Under the pieces are notes generated by a model. It was given only the letters and a program-made list of their open reading frames with translations, made no database searches and was not told the origin of the DNA. The translations under genes and the position numbers were made by a program. 64,000 nucleotides of DNA. It comes from Gemmatimonas sp. (GTDB lineage: Bacteria; Gemmatimonadota; Gemmatimonadetes; Gemmatimonadales; Gemmatimonadaceae). The stretch lies in the NCBI GenBank assembly GCA_025361705.1, contig JANYJW010000033.1, forward strand, positions 60,660 through 124,659, written 5' to 3'. Positions 24,211 through 34,877 of the stretch are shown here, piece by piece (position 1 is the stretch's first letter; each line of letters begins with the position of its first letter).

Positions 24211-26327
24211 GCTGCCGCTTCGCACTCGCCGCCTTGCTCGCGTGCGCGCCGCTTTCGGCGTGGGCGCAGTATCCGCCCGTCGTCACGCGGTCGCGGCTCG
24301 ATCCCTCCAAGGGCGTCAACTTTCATGCCGTGCTGTTGCCTGACACGGTGTACGTGGGGCAGCAGACGACGTACCAGATCGGCGTCTTCCTCAATCAGGA
24401 GGTGCGCCAGCGCCTGCGGCGCAACCCGGAGTTCGTCCCGCCCGACACGCGGTCGCTGCTGGTCTACGAGCTGCCTGAGGCCAAGGCGCCGCTCGTCGGC
24501 ACCATCGATGGCCGTGGATACGAAGTCCACATCTTTCAGCGCGCCTTCTTTGCGCTCTCCCCGGGGCGCTACGAGGTGCCGCCGTCGCGGCTCACCTACT
24601 CCCTCCCGCAGAGCGCCTCGTTCTTCAGTCGCGAGGAAAATCACGCGTTGCGCAGCGAGGCGCTGACGCTCGTCGTCCTGCCGGTTCCTCCGGCCGGTCG
24701 CCCCGACGATTGGGGGGGCGCCGTCGGCGACTGGAGCGCGCGGCTGCGGGTCGATTCCACCAGAGGGCGTGTCGGCGATCCGCTGGTCGTGACGCTGCGC
24801 ATCGAGGGCCGGGGCAACGTCACGCTCATCCCGCGTCCGCGCCTCGCCGTGGGGTGGGGCAACCTGGTCGCCGCCGACGAGCGCGTGGCGTTTGACTCGA
24901 CGCCCGCAACGCTGCGCGGTGCCAAGGAATTCGACTGGCTGCTCACGCCGAGCGTGGCGGGTCGGCAGTCGGTGTCGGCGCAGCGGTTCAGCTACTTCGA
25001 CCCGATCGCACGCCGCTACGAGGTGGCCGTCACCGGCGCCATCGAGGTGACCGTGGCGCCGGGCGATCGCGTCGCCGTCGATTCGGCGCCGCTCGTCGTC
25101 ACCGCGCCGTCCGGTCCGGCCGGGCACGGCGCGCCGCCACTCGCGGTGCGCGCTGCGATGGGTGAGGTCCACGCGCGGTCGTGGATCCAGGCCCCGTGGT
25201 TCCTCGCGTTGCTCGCGCTCGCCCCAGTCCCCGCGCTGGCGGGCGTGGTGGCCCGGCGCCGCCGCCGCGCGCGTCCCGCCCCAAGTCACGCGAGTCAGTT
25301 GGCGGCAGCGGCGGGCGCCGGCGATGGCGACGTCGCCGTGCTGCGGCGCCTGGTGCACGACGCCCTGCGCGATCGCATTGGCCTCGACGCGGGGCTCGCG
25401 TTGGCGGAGGGTGCGCTCGTTGCCGCCTTGCGCCACGAAGGTGTGACTATTGACACGGCGCGGCGCGCCGAGACGTTGCTGCGCCTGCTCGATGCGGCGG
25501 TGTTCAGCGGCGTGCGACCGGCCGGCGCTCCGTCGGCGGCCGACCTGGCAACACTCTGCGCTTCAATAGATGTCGAGGCGCGTCAGGCGACGTCGCGTCC
25601 GCATCTGCGTCGCGTGGCGCCCGGTGTGTTGCTCCTGGCGCTCGGCCTGGCAGTGCCGCTGTTCGCGCGTCAGGGTAGCGACGCCGACAAGAGCTGGGCC
25701 GCAGCACAAGTGGCCTTCTCGAGCGGCGACTACACCCTGGCCGAACGGCACTACTTCGACGTAGCGCGCGCGCAACCCGCAGTTCCGAACGCGTGGGCCA
25801 ATGCCGGCACCGCGGCCTGGATGGCAGCCGACACCGCGCATGCGGTGCAGGGGTGGCAGCGCGCCCTGCGATTGGCGCCCCTCGACCGCGAGTCGCGCGA
25901 CCGCCTGGCACTCACGCGCGCCGTGCAGGACCGTGGCCCGGCGCGCGTGCCGCCGGTGCCCGTGCAGCTGCCGGCCATCGTTCTCCTCATCGCATGGCTG
26001 GCCGGGTGGGCGCTGCTCGCGCGCCGCGCGTGGCGCCACCAACCCATCGCGCTGCGCGCGGCGTGGCTGGTCGCCGTATGCGCGGCACTCCTGGTGGGGG
26101 CGTCGTGGCTCGACGACATCCAGCAGGCCCGCGACGTCGCCGTTGTCATTCGCCCCGAGCCACTGCGCGCGCTCCCGGTGCTCGGCGCCGATCCGGGGCC
26201 GGCCCCGCTCACGGGCGAAGTGGCGCGTATACTCCAGCGCAGCGGCGCGTGGTCGCTCGTGCGGCTCGACGGCCAGCGCCAGGGGTGGATTGCCACGGAA
26301 CTCCTGCTGCCGCTTGGCGGTGATTGA
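24207..26327 (+). CDS. BatD-BatE fusion: BatD-like region, TPR and C-terminal SH3
   Basis: The 706-residue protein has a signal peptide and a BatD-type oxygen-tolerance region. That region comprises VYVGQQTTYQIGVFLNQEVRQ, a PPSRLTYSLP block and Ig-like repeats. A membrane span lies near residue 330-350. A second half has a span near 480 and TPR-like repeats (FSSGDYTLAERHYFDVARAQP), then two more spans. It ends in an SH3-like segment (VVIRPEPLRALPVLGADPG ... GQRQGWIATELLLPL). TPR plus SH3 is the organisation of BatE in other phyla. The protein is therefore probably a fusion of BatD and BatE. Confidence 0.82.
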   Translation: MSCRFALAALLACAPLSAWAQYPPVVTRSRLDPSKGVNFHAVLLPDTVYVGQQTTYQIGVFLNQEVRQRLRRNPEFVPPDTRSLLVYELPEAKAPLVGTIDGRGYEVHIFQRAFFALSPGRYEVPPSRLTYSLPQSASFFSREENHALRSEALTLVVLPVPPAGRPDDWGGAVGDWSARLRVDSTRGRVGDPLVVTLRIEGRGNVTLIPRPRLAVGWGNLVAADERVAFDSTPATLRGAKEFDWLLTPSVAGRQSVSAQRFSYFDPIARRYEVAVTGAIEVTVAPGDRVAVDSAPLVVTAPSGPAGHGAPPLAVRAAMGEVHARSWIQAPWFLALLALAPVPALAGVVARRRRRARPAPSHASQLAAAAGAGDGDVAVLRRLVHDALRDRIGLDAGLALAEGALVAALRHEGVTIDTARRAETLLRLLDAAVFSGVRPAGAPSAADLATLCASIDVEARQATSRPHLRRVAPGVLLLALGLAVPLFARQGSDADKSWAAAQVAFSSGDYTLAERHYFDVARAQPAVPNAWANAGTAAWMAADTAHAVQGWQRALRLAPLDRESRDRLALTRAVQDRGPARVPPVPVQLPAIVLLIAWLAGWALLARRAWRHQPIALRAAWLVAVCAALLVGASWLDDIQQARDVAVVIRPEPLRALPVLGADPGPAPLTGEVARILQRSGAWSLVRLDGQRQGWIATELLLPLGGD

Positions 26328-26357
26328 CCCACCCCCTTCGTGCCCGGAGATTTCGGT

Positions 26358-28139
26358 GTGGCCCTGATTGCAATTCTCCCGAGTGCCGTCGCCGACCAGA
26401 TCGCGGCGGGTGAAGTCGTCGAACGCCCGGCGTCGGTGGTGAAGGAGCTGGTGGAGAACGCGCTCGACGCGGGCGCCACCAGCATCGACATCATCGCGCA
26501 GGACGGCGGACGCGCGGTCGTGCGCATCAGCGACGACGGCAGCGGGATGGCGCGCGACGATGCGGTGCTGGCCATCGCGCGGCATGCCACGTCCAAGATT
26601 CGAGCCGCGGCCGATCTCGTCGGGGTTGCGTCGTTCGGCTTTCGCGGCGAAGCGCTCCCCGCCATCGGGTCCGTGTCACGGCTCGACATCGAAACGGCGA
26701 CGTCCGACGGGGCGGGGACGCGCGTGCGGGTCGAGGGTGGTACGCTCGCCGGGGTGGACGAGGTCGCGCGCCGCCGCGGCACGACGGTGACGGTCAGCGA
26801 CCTGTTCTTCAACGTCCCCGCGCGCCTCAAGTTCCTGCGCGGCGCGCGCAGCGAATGGCGCGCGGTCATGGACGTGCTGACCACCATGGCGCTCACCCGG
26901 CGCGACGTGCGCTTCAGCGTCACGCACGACACCAAGGCGCTGCTCACCCTGCCGCCGGCGACGGGGCTGCGCGATCGCATCGCGGCGCTCTGGAGCGTCA
27001 CGCTCGCCGACGCCCTCGTCGGCGTCGAGGACGTCAGTGGGCCCATCCGCGTCAGCGGGCTCGTGGAACGGCCGTCCGATGTCGGTACCGCCGCGCGCCG
27101 CACCTTCATCACGGTCAACGGGCGCGCCGTGCGCGACCACGGCATCGTGCGCGCCGCCGAAACGGCGTACCGGTCCACCATTCCGGCCGGCGTGCGCCCC
27201 ACGCTACTGCTGGAGATCGAACTCCCCGGCGCTGACGTGGACGTCAACGTGCACCCCGCCAAGGCCGAAGTGCGCTTTCGCGACCGCTGGCCGGTGGAAC
27301 GCGCCGTCGAACGCGCGGTGCGTCGCGCGCTCGGCACGGGCGATGCGGCAGCCTGGTTTGGGGCCGCGCCGGCGGCAGGGGCCAACCTCCAGTTCTTCCC
27401 ACGCGACGTCGACGTCGAGGTGCTGCGCCAGCCCACGCACATCGCAGCAGACGCGCCGCTGTTCGACCAGGAATCGCCGGCTGCCGTTCCCGGCCCTATG
27501 CACCACACAGGGCCCGTGCCCGTTCCTGCACATGGTGCCGGAGTGGGCACTCCCGAACGCTCCGACGTGCTCGTCCCACCGCTGCTCCAGTTGCGGCGCA
27601 CCTTCATTGCCTTCGAACGCGACGACGGCCTCGTGCTCATCGACCAGCACTCGGCGCACGAGCGCGTGCTCTACGAACGCTTCCTCGGCGAAATGGATCG
27701 CGGCGACGCACCGGCGCAACGGCTGCTCTTTCCGCTGACGCTGCACCTCTCGCCCGCCGAGGCCGACGCGTTCGACGCCAATCGCGACCTCTTCGCGCGC
27801 CTCGGCTTCGAGGCCGAGGCGTTCGGCGGAGCGTCCGTGCTCGTGCAGGCCACGCCGCATCCGCACCAGCGCTTCGACGCCGAACGCTGCTTGCGCGACA
27901 CGCTGCAGGCGCTTGCCGGCGACCGAGCGGCCAGCGCGCACGCACGCCACGAGCGGCTGGCCGCCACCGTAGCCTGCAAGGCAGCGGTCAAGGCGGGCGA
28001 TGTCCTTGCCGCAAGCGAAATGCGCGCGCTCTACATCGCCCTCGCCGCCACCACGCTCCCCGCGCACGACGTGCACGGGCGGGCGACCATCGTGCACGTG
28101 TCGTGGGATGAGCTCGAACGACGTTTTGGCCGGCGCTGA
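26358..28139 (+). CDS. mutL: DNA mismatch repair protein MutL
   Basis: The 593-residue protein is read from GTG 26358, preceded by GGAG. The N-terminal GHKL ATPase has IAAGEVVERPASVVKELVENALDAG, a DDGSGM box and GFRGEALP. The C-terminal domain carries LIDQHSAHERVLYE, a DQHx-A-x-E-type metal-binding motif. This suggests an endonuclease-active MutL, as in bacteria without MutH. No mutS is in the window. MutL is followed directly by miaA with a 32-base overlap, a very common gene pair. Confidence 0.96.
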   Translation: MALIAILPSAVADQIAAGEVVERPASVVKELVENALDAGATSIDIIAQDGGRAVVRISDDGSGMARDDAVLAIARHATSKIRAAADLVGVASFGFRGEALPAIGSVSRLDIETATSDGAGTRVRVEGGTLAGVDEVARRRGTTVTVSDLFFNVPARLKFLRGARSEWRAVMDVLTTMALTRRDVRFSVTHDTKALLTLPPATGLRDRIAALWSVTLADALVGVEDVSGPIRVSGLVERPSDVGTAARRTFITVNGRAVRDHGIVRAAETAYRSTIPAGVRPTLLLEIELPGADVDVNVHPAKAEVRFRDRWPVERAVERAVRRALGTGDAAAWFGAAPAAGANLQFFPRDVDVEVLRQPTHIAADAPLFDQESPAAVPGPMHHTGPVPVPAHGAGVGTPERSDVLVPPLLQLRRTFIAFERDDGLVLIDQHSAHERVLYERFLGEMDRGDAPAQRLLFPLTLHLSPAEADAFDANRDLFARLGFEAEAFGGASVLVQATPHPHQRFDAERCLRDTLQALAGDRAASAHARHERLAATVACKAAVKAGDVLAASEMRALYIALAATTLPAHDVHGRATIVHVSWDELERRFGRR

Positions 28140-29073
28140 GCTGCGCGCCACGCCGCAGGCGGGGCAGCGGCGCACGCTGCGCATCATCTGCGGGCCGACG
28201 GGCGCCGGCAAGTCGGCGCTCGCCCTCGCCCTCGCCGAGGCGCACGGGCTCACCATCGTCGTCGCCGACTCGCGGCAGGTGTATCGCGGCTTCGATATTG
28301 GCACGGCCAAGCCTGCGGCGGCCGAGCGCGCGCGGGTGCCGCACGAAGCGCTTGACCTCGCCGATCCCGCGCAGCGCTTCAGCGCCGCGGCGTGGGCGGC
28401 ACATGCCAGCGAAGTCATCGACCGCCTCGGTGCCGATCGCGTCCTCGTGGTCGGTGGCACCGGACTCTACCTGCGCGCGCTCACCGAGCCGCTCTTCGCC
28501 GAGCCACCCCTTGACGCGGATCGCCGCACCGCGCTCGCCGCCGAACTCGACGCGCTCGACACCGCGACCCTGCGCCGCTGGGTGATGCACCTCGACGCGG
28601 CGCGCGCCGGCCTCGGCCGTACGCAGTTGCTGCGCGCGCTCGAAGTCGCGCTGCTCACCGGCCGCCGCATCTCCGACCTGCATCGCGATGCAGCGCGCGA
28701 GCAGCGCTGGGATTCGCAATGGCTCGTCGTCGATCCCGGCGACCAGCTCCATGCCCGCATCGATCGTCGTATCGAGGAGATGCTCGCCGCCGGCTGGCTC
28801 GACGAGGTGCGCACCCTCGCCGACCTGGTGCCGCCAGGAGCGCCCGCGTGGAACGCCTGCGGCTACGAGGTGCTGCGCGCCGTCGCGCAGGGCGAGACGG
28901 CCATGGACAAGGCGCGGTGGGCTATACTTGTCTCAACTCGCCAGTATGCCAAGCGGCAGCGGACCTGGTTCCGCCACCAGCTCGAGGGCGAGGACGTCAC
29001 CCACATTGACCCGCGCCGCGCCGACGCCGGTGCGTCCGCGGACCGCTGGTGGCACCACGGGAGACTCGCGTGA
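28108..29073 (+). CDS. miaA: tRNA dimethylallyltransferase
   Basis: The 321-residue protein starts at ATG 28108 inside the mutL end. It has the P-loop ICGPTGAGKSALALALAEA, then VADSRQVYRGFDIGTAKP, and a C-terminal ARWAILVSTRQYAKRQRTWFR block. MiaA adds a dimethylallyl group to A37 of tRNAs that read UNN codons. The stop overlaps the bshA start (GTGA). Confidence 0.95.
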   Translation: MSSNDVLAGAELRATPQAGQRRTLRIICGPTGAGKSALALALAEAHGLTIVVADSRQVYRGFDIGTAKPAAAERARVPHEALDLADPAQRFSAAAWAAHASEVIDRLGADRVLVVGGTGLYLRALTEPLFAEPPLDADRRTALAAELDALDTATLRRWVMHLDAARAGLGRTQLLRALEVALLTGRRISDLHRDAAREQRWDSQWLVVDPGDQLHARIDRRIEEMLAAGWLDEVRTLADLVPPGAPAWNACGYEVLRAVAQGETAMDKARWAILVSTRQYAKRQRTWFRHQLEGEDVTHIDPRRADAGASADRWWHHGRLA

Positions 29074-30197
29074 AGATCGGCATCACCTGCTATCCGACGT
29101 ACGGCGGTTCAGGCGCCGTCGCCACCGAGCTCGGCCTCGCGCTCGCCGCGCGTGGTCACGAGGTGCACTTCATCACGTACGCGCAGCCGTTCCGCCTTCC
29201 GGCCTTCTCGCCGCGCATCGTCTTTCACGAAGTGTCCATCGGGTCGTATCCGCTCTTCCAGTACCCGCCGTACGACCTCGCGCTCGCTGTGCGCATGCAC
29301 GAAGTCGCCGTGCAGCAGAAACTCGACGTCCTGCACGTGCACTACGCCATTCCGCACGCCACCAGCGCCTGGCTCGCCAAGCAGATGCTCCTCGACGCGG
29401 GGCACCACCTCCCCGTGGTCACGACGCTGCACGGCACCGACATCACGATCGTCGGTCAGGACCACTCGTACCACGCCATCACCAAGTTCTCCATCGAAAA
29501 GTCCGACCGCGTCACGGCCGTCTCGCAATACCTCAAGGACGAGACCGTGCGCGCCTTTGGCTGTGACAACCGGCGCGTCGAAGTGATTCCCAACTTCGTC
29601 GACCCGGCCGTCTTCGACCGCGGTGCCTACGATGGCGCGCTCCGCCAGCAGCTCGGCGATGGACGCAAGGTACTCATGCACATCTCCAACTTCCGCCCGG
29701 TCAAGCGCGTCACCGATGTCGTGCAGATCTTTGCCGCCGTACGCCGCGAAATTCCCTCGGTGCTCGTGATGGTCGGTGACGGCCCCGATCGCTCGGCGGC
29801 CGAAGAAGAGGCCCGGCGCCTCGACATCGAGGGGGATGTGCGGTTCCTCGGCAAGATCGACGGCGTCGCCCCACTCCTCGCGAGCGCCGATCTGTACCTG
29901 CTTCCCACCGACCAGGAGAGCTTCGGCCTCTCCGCGCTCGAGGCCCAGGCGTGCGGCGTGCCCGTCCTTGGCTATCAGGTGGGCGGGCTGCCCGAAGTCG
30001 TGGAATCGGGCGTCACCGGCCACCTCGGCCGGGTCGGCGACATCGTCGGCATGGCCGGCGCGGCCATCGACATCCTCGGGCACGAGGACCGCTGGCAGGC
30101 AATGAGCACCGCCGCCGTACGGCGCGCCGCCGGGAACTTCGCCACGGATCAGGTCCTCCCCAGGTACGAGGCACTGTACGCCGATGCCGTGCGCTAG
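29070..30197 (+). CDS. bshA: N-acetyl-alpha-D-glucosaminyl-L-malate synthase BshA
   Basis: The 375-residue GT4 glycosyltransferase starts with GTG 29070. It carries the diagnostic N-terminus KIGITCYPTYGGSGAVATEL, HVHYAIPHA, LHGTDITIVG and the donor-site E-x7-E block (ESFGLSALEAQACG). BshA links GlcNAc from UDP-GlcNAc to L-malate, the first step of bacillithiol synthesis. bshB and bshC are not in the window, so the full pathway is not shown. Overlap with miaA places it in the mutL operon. Confidence 0.94.
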   Translation: MKIGITCYPTYGGSGAVATELGLALAARGHEVHFITYAQPFRLPAFSPRIVFHEVSIGSYPLFQYPPYDLALAVRMHEVAVQQKLDVLHVHYAIPHATSAWLAKQMLLDAGHHLPVVTTLHGTDITIVGQDHSYHAITKFSIEKSDRVTAVSQYLKDETVRAFGCDNRRVEVIPNFVDPAVFDRGAYDGALRQQLGDGRKVLMHISNFRPVKRVTDVVQIFAAVRREIPSVLVMVGDGPDRSAAEEEARRLDIEGDVRFLGKIDGVAPLLASADLYLLPTDQESFGLSALEAQACGVPVLGYQVGGLPEVVESGVTGHLGRVGDIVGMAGAAIDILGHEDRWQAMSTAAVRRAAGNFATDQVLPRYEALYADAVR

Positions 30198-30224
30198 CGC
30201 CTCCGCGTCCCTAGCTTTCCGCCC

Positions 30225-31034
30225 ATGAACGACGTCTCCACGTGGCAGGCCGCGGTGCTTGGCACCCTGCAGGGACTCGCCGAGTTCCTGCCCATCAGTA
30301 GTTCGGCGCATCTCTCACTCGTGCCGTGGGCTTTCGGCTGGAAGGAGCCCGGGCTGGCGTTCGATGTTGCCCTGCATCTCGGCACCCTCGTCGCGCTCAT
30401 CGGGTTCTTCTGGACCGAGTGGGTGGCACTCACCCGGGCGGCGCTCAACATCCTCACCACGCGCCGCGTCGAGACGCCCGCTGAAAAGCGCGTCGTCTTT
30501 CTCGTCATCGCCACCATTCCGGCCGCAGTCTTCGGCCTGCTGCTCGAAAAACAGGCGGAGACGATCTTTCGCGCTCCCGCGCTCACGGCCACCGCGCTCA
30601 TCGTCATGGGCGCGCTGCTCTGGTGGGCCGATCACAGCGCGCCGGCCGCTCGCCCGCTCAACGAGATGACGGCGCGCCAGGCCCTGCTCATCGGGTGCGC
30701 GCAGGTCTTTGCGCTCATCCCCGGCGTCTCGCGTTCCGGATCCACCATCACCGCGGCGCGCGCGCTGCAGTTCGACCGCCAGTCGGCGGCCGTCTTCAGC
30801 TTTCTCATGTCGATGCCCGTGATCGCGGCAGCCGCCGTGCTCAAGGTGCCGCGGCTCCTTGCCGAGGGCATCGACGCTTCAATCGTCGTCGGCATCACGG
30901 CGGCGGCGTTCAGCAGTTGGATCGCCATCGCCGTGCTGCTGCGCTTTGTGCAGCGCAACGGGTTTGCCGTCTTCGCCATCTACCGCTTTATCCTCGGCAT
31001 CGCGGTGTACGCGCTCGTGGCCTACCGTGGGTGA
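30225..31034 (+). CDS. uppP: Undecaprenyl-diphosphatase
   Basis: This 269-residue polytopic membrane protein has the UppP/BacA motifs GTLQGLAEFLPISSSAHL and IPGVSRSGSTITAAR, plus about eight membrane segments. It recycles undecaprenyl pyrophosphate to the phosphate carrier lipid for cell-wall synthesis, and its family is linked to bacitracin tolerance. The birA start overlaps its end by 8 bases. Confidence 0.96.
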   Translation: MNDVSTWQAAVLGTLQGLAEFLPISSSAHLSLVPWAFGWKEPGLAFDVALHLGTLVALIGFFWTEWVALTRAALNILTTRRVETPAEKRVVFLVIATIPAAVFGLLLEKQAETIFRAPALTATALIVMGALLWWADHSAPAARPLNEMTARQALLIGCAQVFALIPGVSRSGSTITAARALQFDRQSAAVFSFLMSMPVIAAAAVLKVPRLLAEGIDASIVVGITAAAFSSWIAIAVLLRFVQRNGFAVFAIYRFILGIAVYALVAYRG

Positions 31035-31779
31035 GGTGCGCATTGGCGGGCTCGACGCGCGCGCGATCGCTGCGCGCCTTGGCCTCGCCGGGTGCGAGCT
31101 GCACGACCGCGTGGCTTCCACGATGGACCTCGCACATGATGCAGCGGGGCGGGGGGCGCCTGCCGGAACGCTGATCCTCGCCGACGCGCAGGACGGTGGC
31201 CGCGGCAGGGGCGGCAAGCGCTGGACGTCGCCCCCCGGGAAAGGCCTCTGGATGACGCTCATCGAGCGGCCGGCGTCGCCCCGGGGACTCGACGTCCTCT
31301 CGCTGCGGCTCGGGCTGCTCGTGGCCGAGGCGCTCGACGACCTCGCCGGCGATCGCGTACGACTCAAGTGGCCCAATGACCTCTGCCTGCGTGGCGGAAA
31401 GCTGGCGGGCATTCTCGTGGAAGCGCGCTGGCGCGATCAGCGCGTCGAGTGGGTGGCCATCGGACTCGGCCTGAACATCGTCGCGCCCGGCGATGTCGAG
31501 CACGCTGCCGGACTCTCCACCGGCACTGACCGGCTCGCCGCACTCATGCGCATTGTCCCGGCGACGCGGGCGGCGGCGGCCGCCGAGGGGCCGCTCACGC
31601 CGGACGAGATGTCGCGCTACGCCACGCGCGACATCAGCATCCGACGGCAGGTCGTTCAGCCCGTGGTCGGCGTCGCGGCGGGCATCGGCGCCACGGGCGC
31701 GCTGATGGTGGACACCAAGGCGGGGCCGGTGGCCTGCCGCTCCGGCTCGCTGGTCTTTGCAGAGGGATCATCATGTTGA
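31027..31779 (+). CDS. birA: Biotin-[acetyl-CoA-carboxylase] ligase BirA (no DNA-binding domain)
   Basis: The 250-residue enzyme starts with GTG 31027 (GTG 31036 possible). It has the biotinyl-AMP motif GGRGRGGKRWTSPPGKGL, then LKWPNDL and GGKLAGILVEAR. No N-terminal helix-turn-helix domain is present, so it is a class I ligase that only attaches biotin and does not repress a bio operon. Its end overlaps the coaX start by 7 bases. Confidence 0.93.
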   Translation: MGEVRIGGLDARAIAARLGLAGCELHDRVASTMDLAHDAAGRGAPAGTLILADAQDGGRGRGGKRWTSPPGKGLWMTLIERPASPRGLDVLSLRLGLLVAEALDDLAGDRVRLKWPNDLCLRGGKLAGILVEARWRDQRVEWVAIGLGLNIVAPGDVEHAAGLSTGTDRLAALMRIVPATRAAAAAEGPLTPDEMSRYATRDISIRRQVVQPVVGVAAGIGATGALMVDTKAGPVACRSGSLVFAEGSSC

Positions 31780-32543
31780 TCGTCTTTGATGTCGGCAACA
31801 CCGAAACCACCATCGGGCTTTGCGCGGGCGACACGGTGCGTGCGCGCTGGCGCGTCACCACCGACACCAGCCGCACGCCCGACGAGGTCTTCCTGCTCGT
31901 GCGCGCCCTGCTCGAGGCCTCCGGCGTCGATCGCGCGACGCTGACGGGGTCCGCCATCGGATCGGTGGTGCCCGCGGTCTCCGCGCCGCTCGCCGAGGCC
32001 TGCGCGCGCCTGGTGGGCAGGCCTGCCGTGATCGTCGATGCGCAGTCGACACTGCCGATCACGCTCGACGTCGACGAGCCGCTGACGGTGGGCGCCGACC
32101 GCATCATCAACACGCTCGCCGCCAGCCGCATTCATCGGAGCGACTGCATTGTGGTCGACCTCGGCACGGCGACCACGTACGACTGCATCAAGGCGGACGG
32201 CACCTTCATTGGAGGCGTCATCTCGCCAGGCGTGCAGGCGTCGGCTGAATCGCTCTTCCGGAAGACCGCCAAGCTGACCGCCACCGAGCTCGTGGCGCCA
32301 CAACGCGTCATCGGGCGCCGCACCGATGAGTGCATCAGGTCGGGCGTGGTGCTCGGCGCCGCTGATGCCATCAACGGCATCGTGCGGCGCATTAAGGCCG
32401 AATGGCCGGGCACCGGCAAGCCGCTGGTCATCGCCACGGGCGGTCTGGCCGCGGCGTTCATTCCGCTGTGCGCGGAGCTCGATGTGCTCGAGCCCGATCT
32501 GACCCTGCGCGGCCTGGCCATGGCGCACGCGCTACTGTCGTAG
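31773..32543 (+). CDS. coaX: Type III pantothenate kinase
   Basis: The 256-residue ASKHA-fold kinase has the phosphate motif IVFDVGNTETTIGL, the DLGTATTYDC block and FIGGVISPGVQ. CoaX phosphorylates pantothenate, the first step to coenzyme A, and is not feedback-inhibited by CoA. The birA-coaX pair is common. The gene ends the run that begins at mutL; two stacked hairpins follow. Confidence 0.96.
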   Translation: MLIVFDVGNTETTIGLCAGDTVRARWRVTTDTSRTPDEVFLLVRALLEASGVDRATLTGSAIGSVVPAVSAPLAEACARLVGRPAVIVDAQSTLPITLDVDEPLTVGADRIINTLAASRIHRSDCIVVDLGTATTYDCIKADGTFIGGVISPGVQASAESLFRKTAKLTATELVAPQRVIGRRTDECIRSGVVLGAADAINGIVRRIKAEWPGTGKPLVIATGGLAAAFIPLCAELDVLEPDLTLRGLAMAHALLS

Positions 32544-32569
32544 CGGACGCGGCCGGAATGACAGGGCTG

Positions 32570-32609
32570 GAGGGCCGACCTGACAGTCGGCCCTCTGCCG
32601 TTACGGCAG
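32570..32609 (+). terminator. Two stacked hairpins after coaX
   Basis: GAGGGCCGAC at 32570 pairs with GTCGGCCCTC ending at 32595 (6-base loop). It is followed without a gap by CTGCCG-TTA-CGGCAG ending at 32609. They lie 27 bases after the coaX stop and separate it from the heat-shock operon. Confidence 0.75.
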
Positions 32610-32664
32610 GCATAAGCCACTGTGCAGCATTTACTTAGCAGAGAATGTCATCATTCGACCTCTC

Positions 32665-32692
32665 TTGCCATGGCACGGATCTCGCTTATGTT
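32665..32692 (+). promoter_or_regulatory. groESL promoter
   Basis: TTGCCA at 32665-32670 and TATGTT at 32687-32692 are 16 bases apart. The start point would fall at about 32699, immediately before the CIRCE operator, which is the usual arrangement. Confidence 0.6.
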
Positions 32693-32703
32693 TCGGCTGT
32701 TGT

Positions 32704-32730
32704 TAGCACTCGGCTACGACGAGTGCCAAC
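32704..32730. promoter_or_regulatory. CIRCE operator (HrcA-binding site)
   Basis: TTAGCACTC at 32704-32712, a 9-base spacer, then GAGTGCCAA at 32722-32730. The consensus is TTAGCACTC-N9-GAGTGCTAA; only one position differs. It lies 49 bases upstream of groES, so HrcA should repress groESL in the absence of heat stress. Confidence 0.95.
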
Positions 32731-32779
32731 GCGTGGCAGTCATCAAATACTTACCCCCATTGCACGAGGAGTCCTGATC

Positions 32780-33085
32780 ATGGCAGCCAAGACCTCAGGG
32801 TCGAAGGTCGCGCCGCTGGCCGATCGCGTGGTCATCAAGGCGATCGAAGAGGCCGAGCAGATGCGCGGCGGCCTGTACATCCCGGACACGGCGAAGGAGA
32901 AGCCGCAGCAGGGCGAGATCATCGCCGTTGGCCCGGGCCGCTACGAAGACGGCAAGCTCGTCCCCATGGGCGTCAAGGTCGGCGACAAGGTGCTGTACGG
33001 AAAGTACAGCGGCACCGAAGTCACCATCGACGCCGAGAACTACCTGATTCTGCGCGAGTCGGACGTCCTCGCGGTCGTCAACTAA
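32780..33085 (+). CDS. groES: Co-chaperonin GroES
   Basis: The 101-residue GroES starts at ATG 32780, preceded by GAGGAG. The open frame extends upstream across the CIRCE, so 32780 is the only sensible start. Marks are [10 protein letters not shown], the mobile loop [16 protein letters not shown] and [12 protein letters not shown]. It caps GroEL during folding. groEL follows 33 bases later. Confidence 0.97.
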   Translation: MAAKTSGSKVAPLADRVVIKAIEEAEQMRGGLYIPDTAKEKPQQGEIIAVGPGRYEDGKLVPMGVKVGDKVLYGKYSGTEVTIDAENYLILRESDVLAVVN

Positions 33086-34753
<1,668 letters not shown>

Positions 34754-34763
34754 ACAGCACCAC

Positions 34764-34822
34764 GATTGAGGATCGGGAATCCGGATTGGGATTCCCGATT
34801 CCGATCGCTGATCACGATGGAC
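34764..34822. repeat. GATC/ATTCC word repeat after groEL
   Basis: This 59-base stretch consists of variants of one word: GATCGGGAATCC, GGATTGGGATTCC, CGATTCCGATCG and GATCACGATGG. Its words are shared with the gaps at 15650-15705, 61856-61905 and 62310-62355. It sits just before the groEL terminator. Confidence 0.6.
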
Positions 34823-34823
34823 G

Positions 34824-34857
34824 ATTGGGGGGCCGGGCGATTGCCCGGCCCCCCAAT
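34824..34857 (+). terminator. Strong terminator after groEL
   Basis: A perfect 15-bp stem (ATTGGGGGGCCGGGC / GCCCGGCCCCCCAAT) with a 4-base loop GATT. It lies between groEL and the convergent lipoprotein remnant and can act in both directions. Confidence 0.88.
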
Positions 34858-34877
34858 GCCTTCCGATGCGTCCGGTG

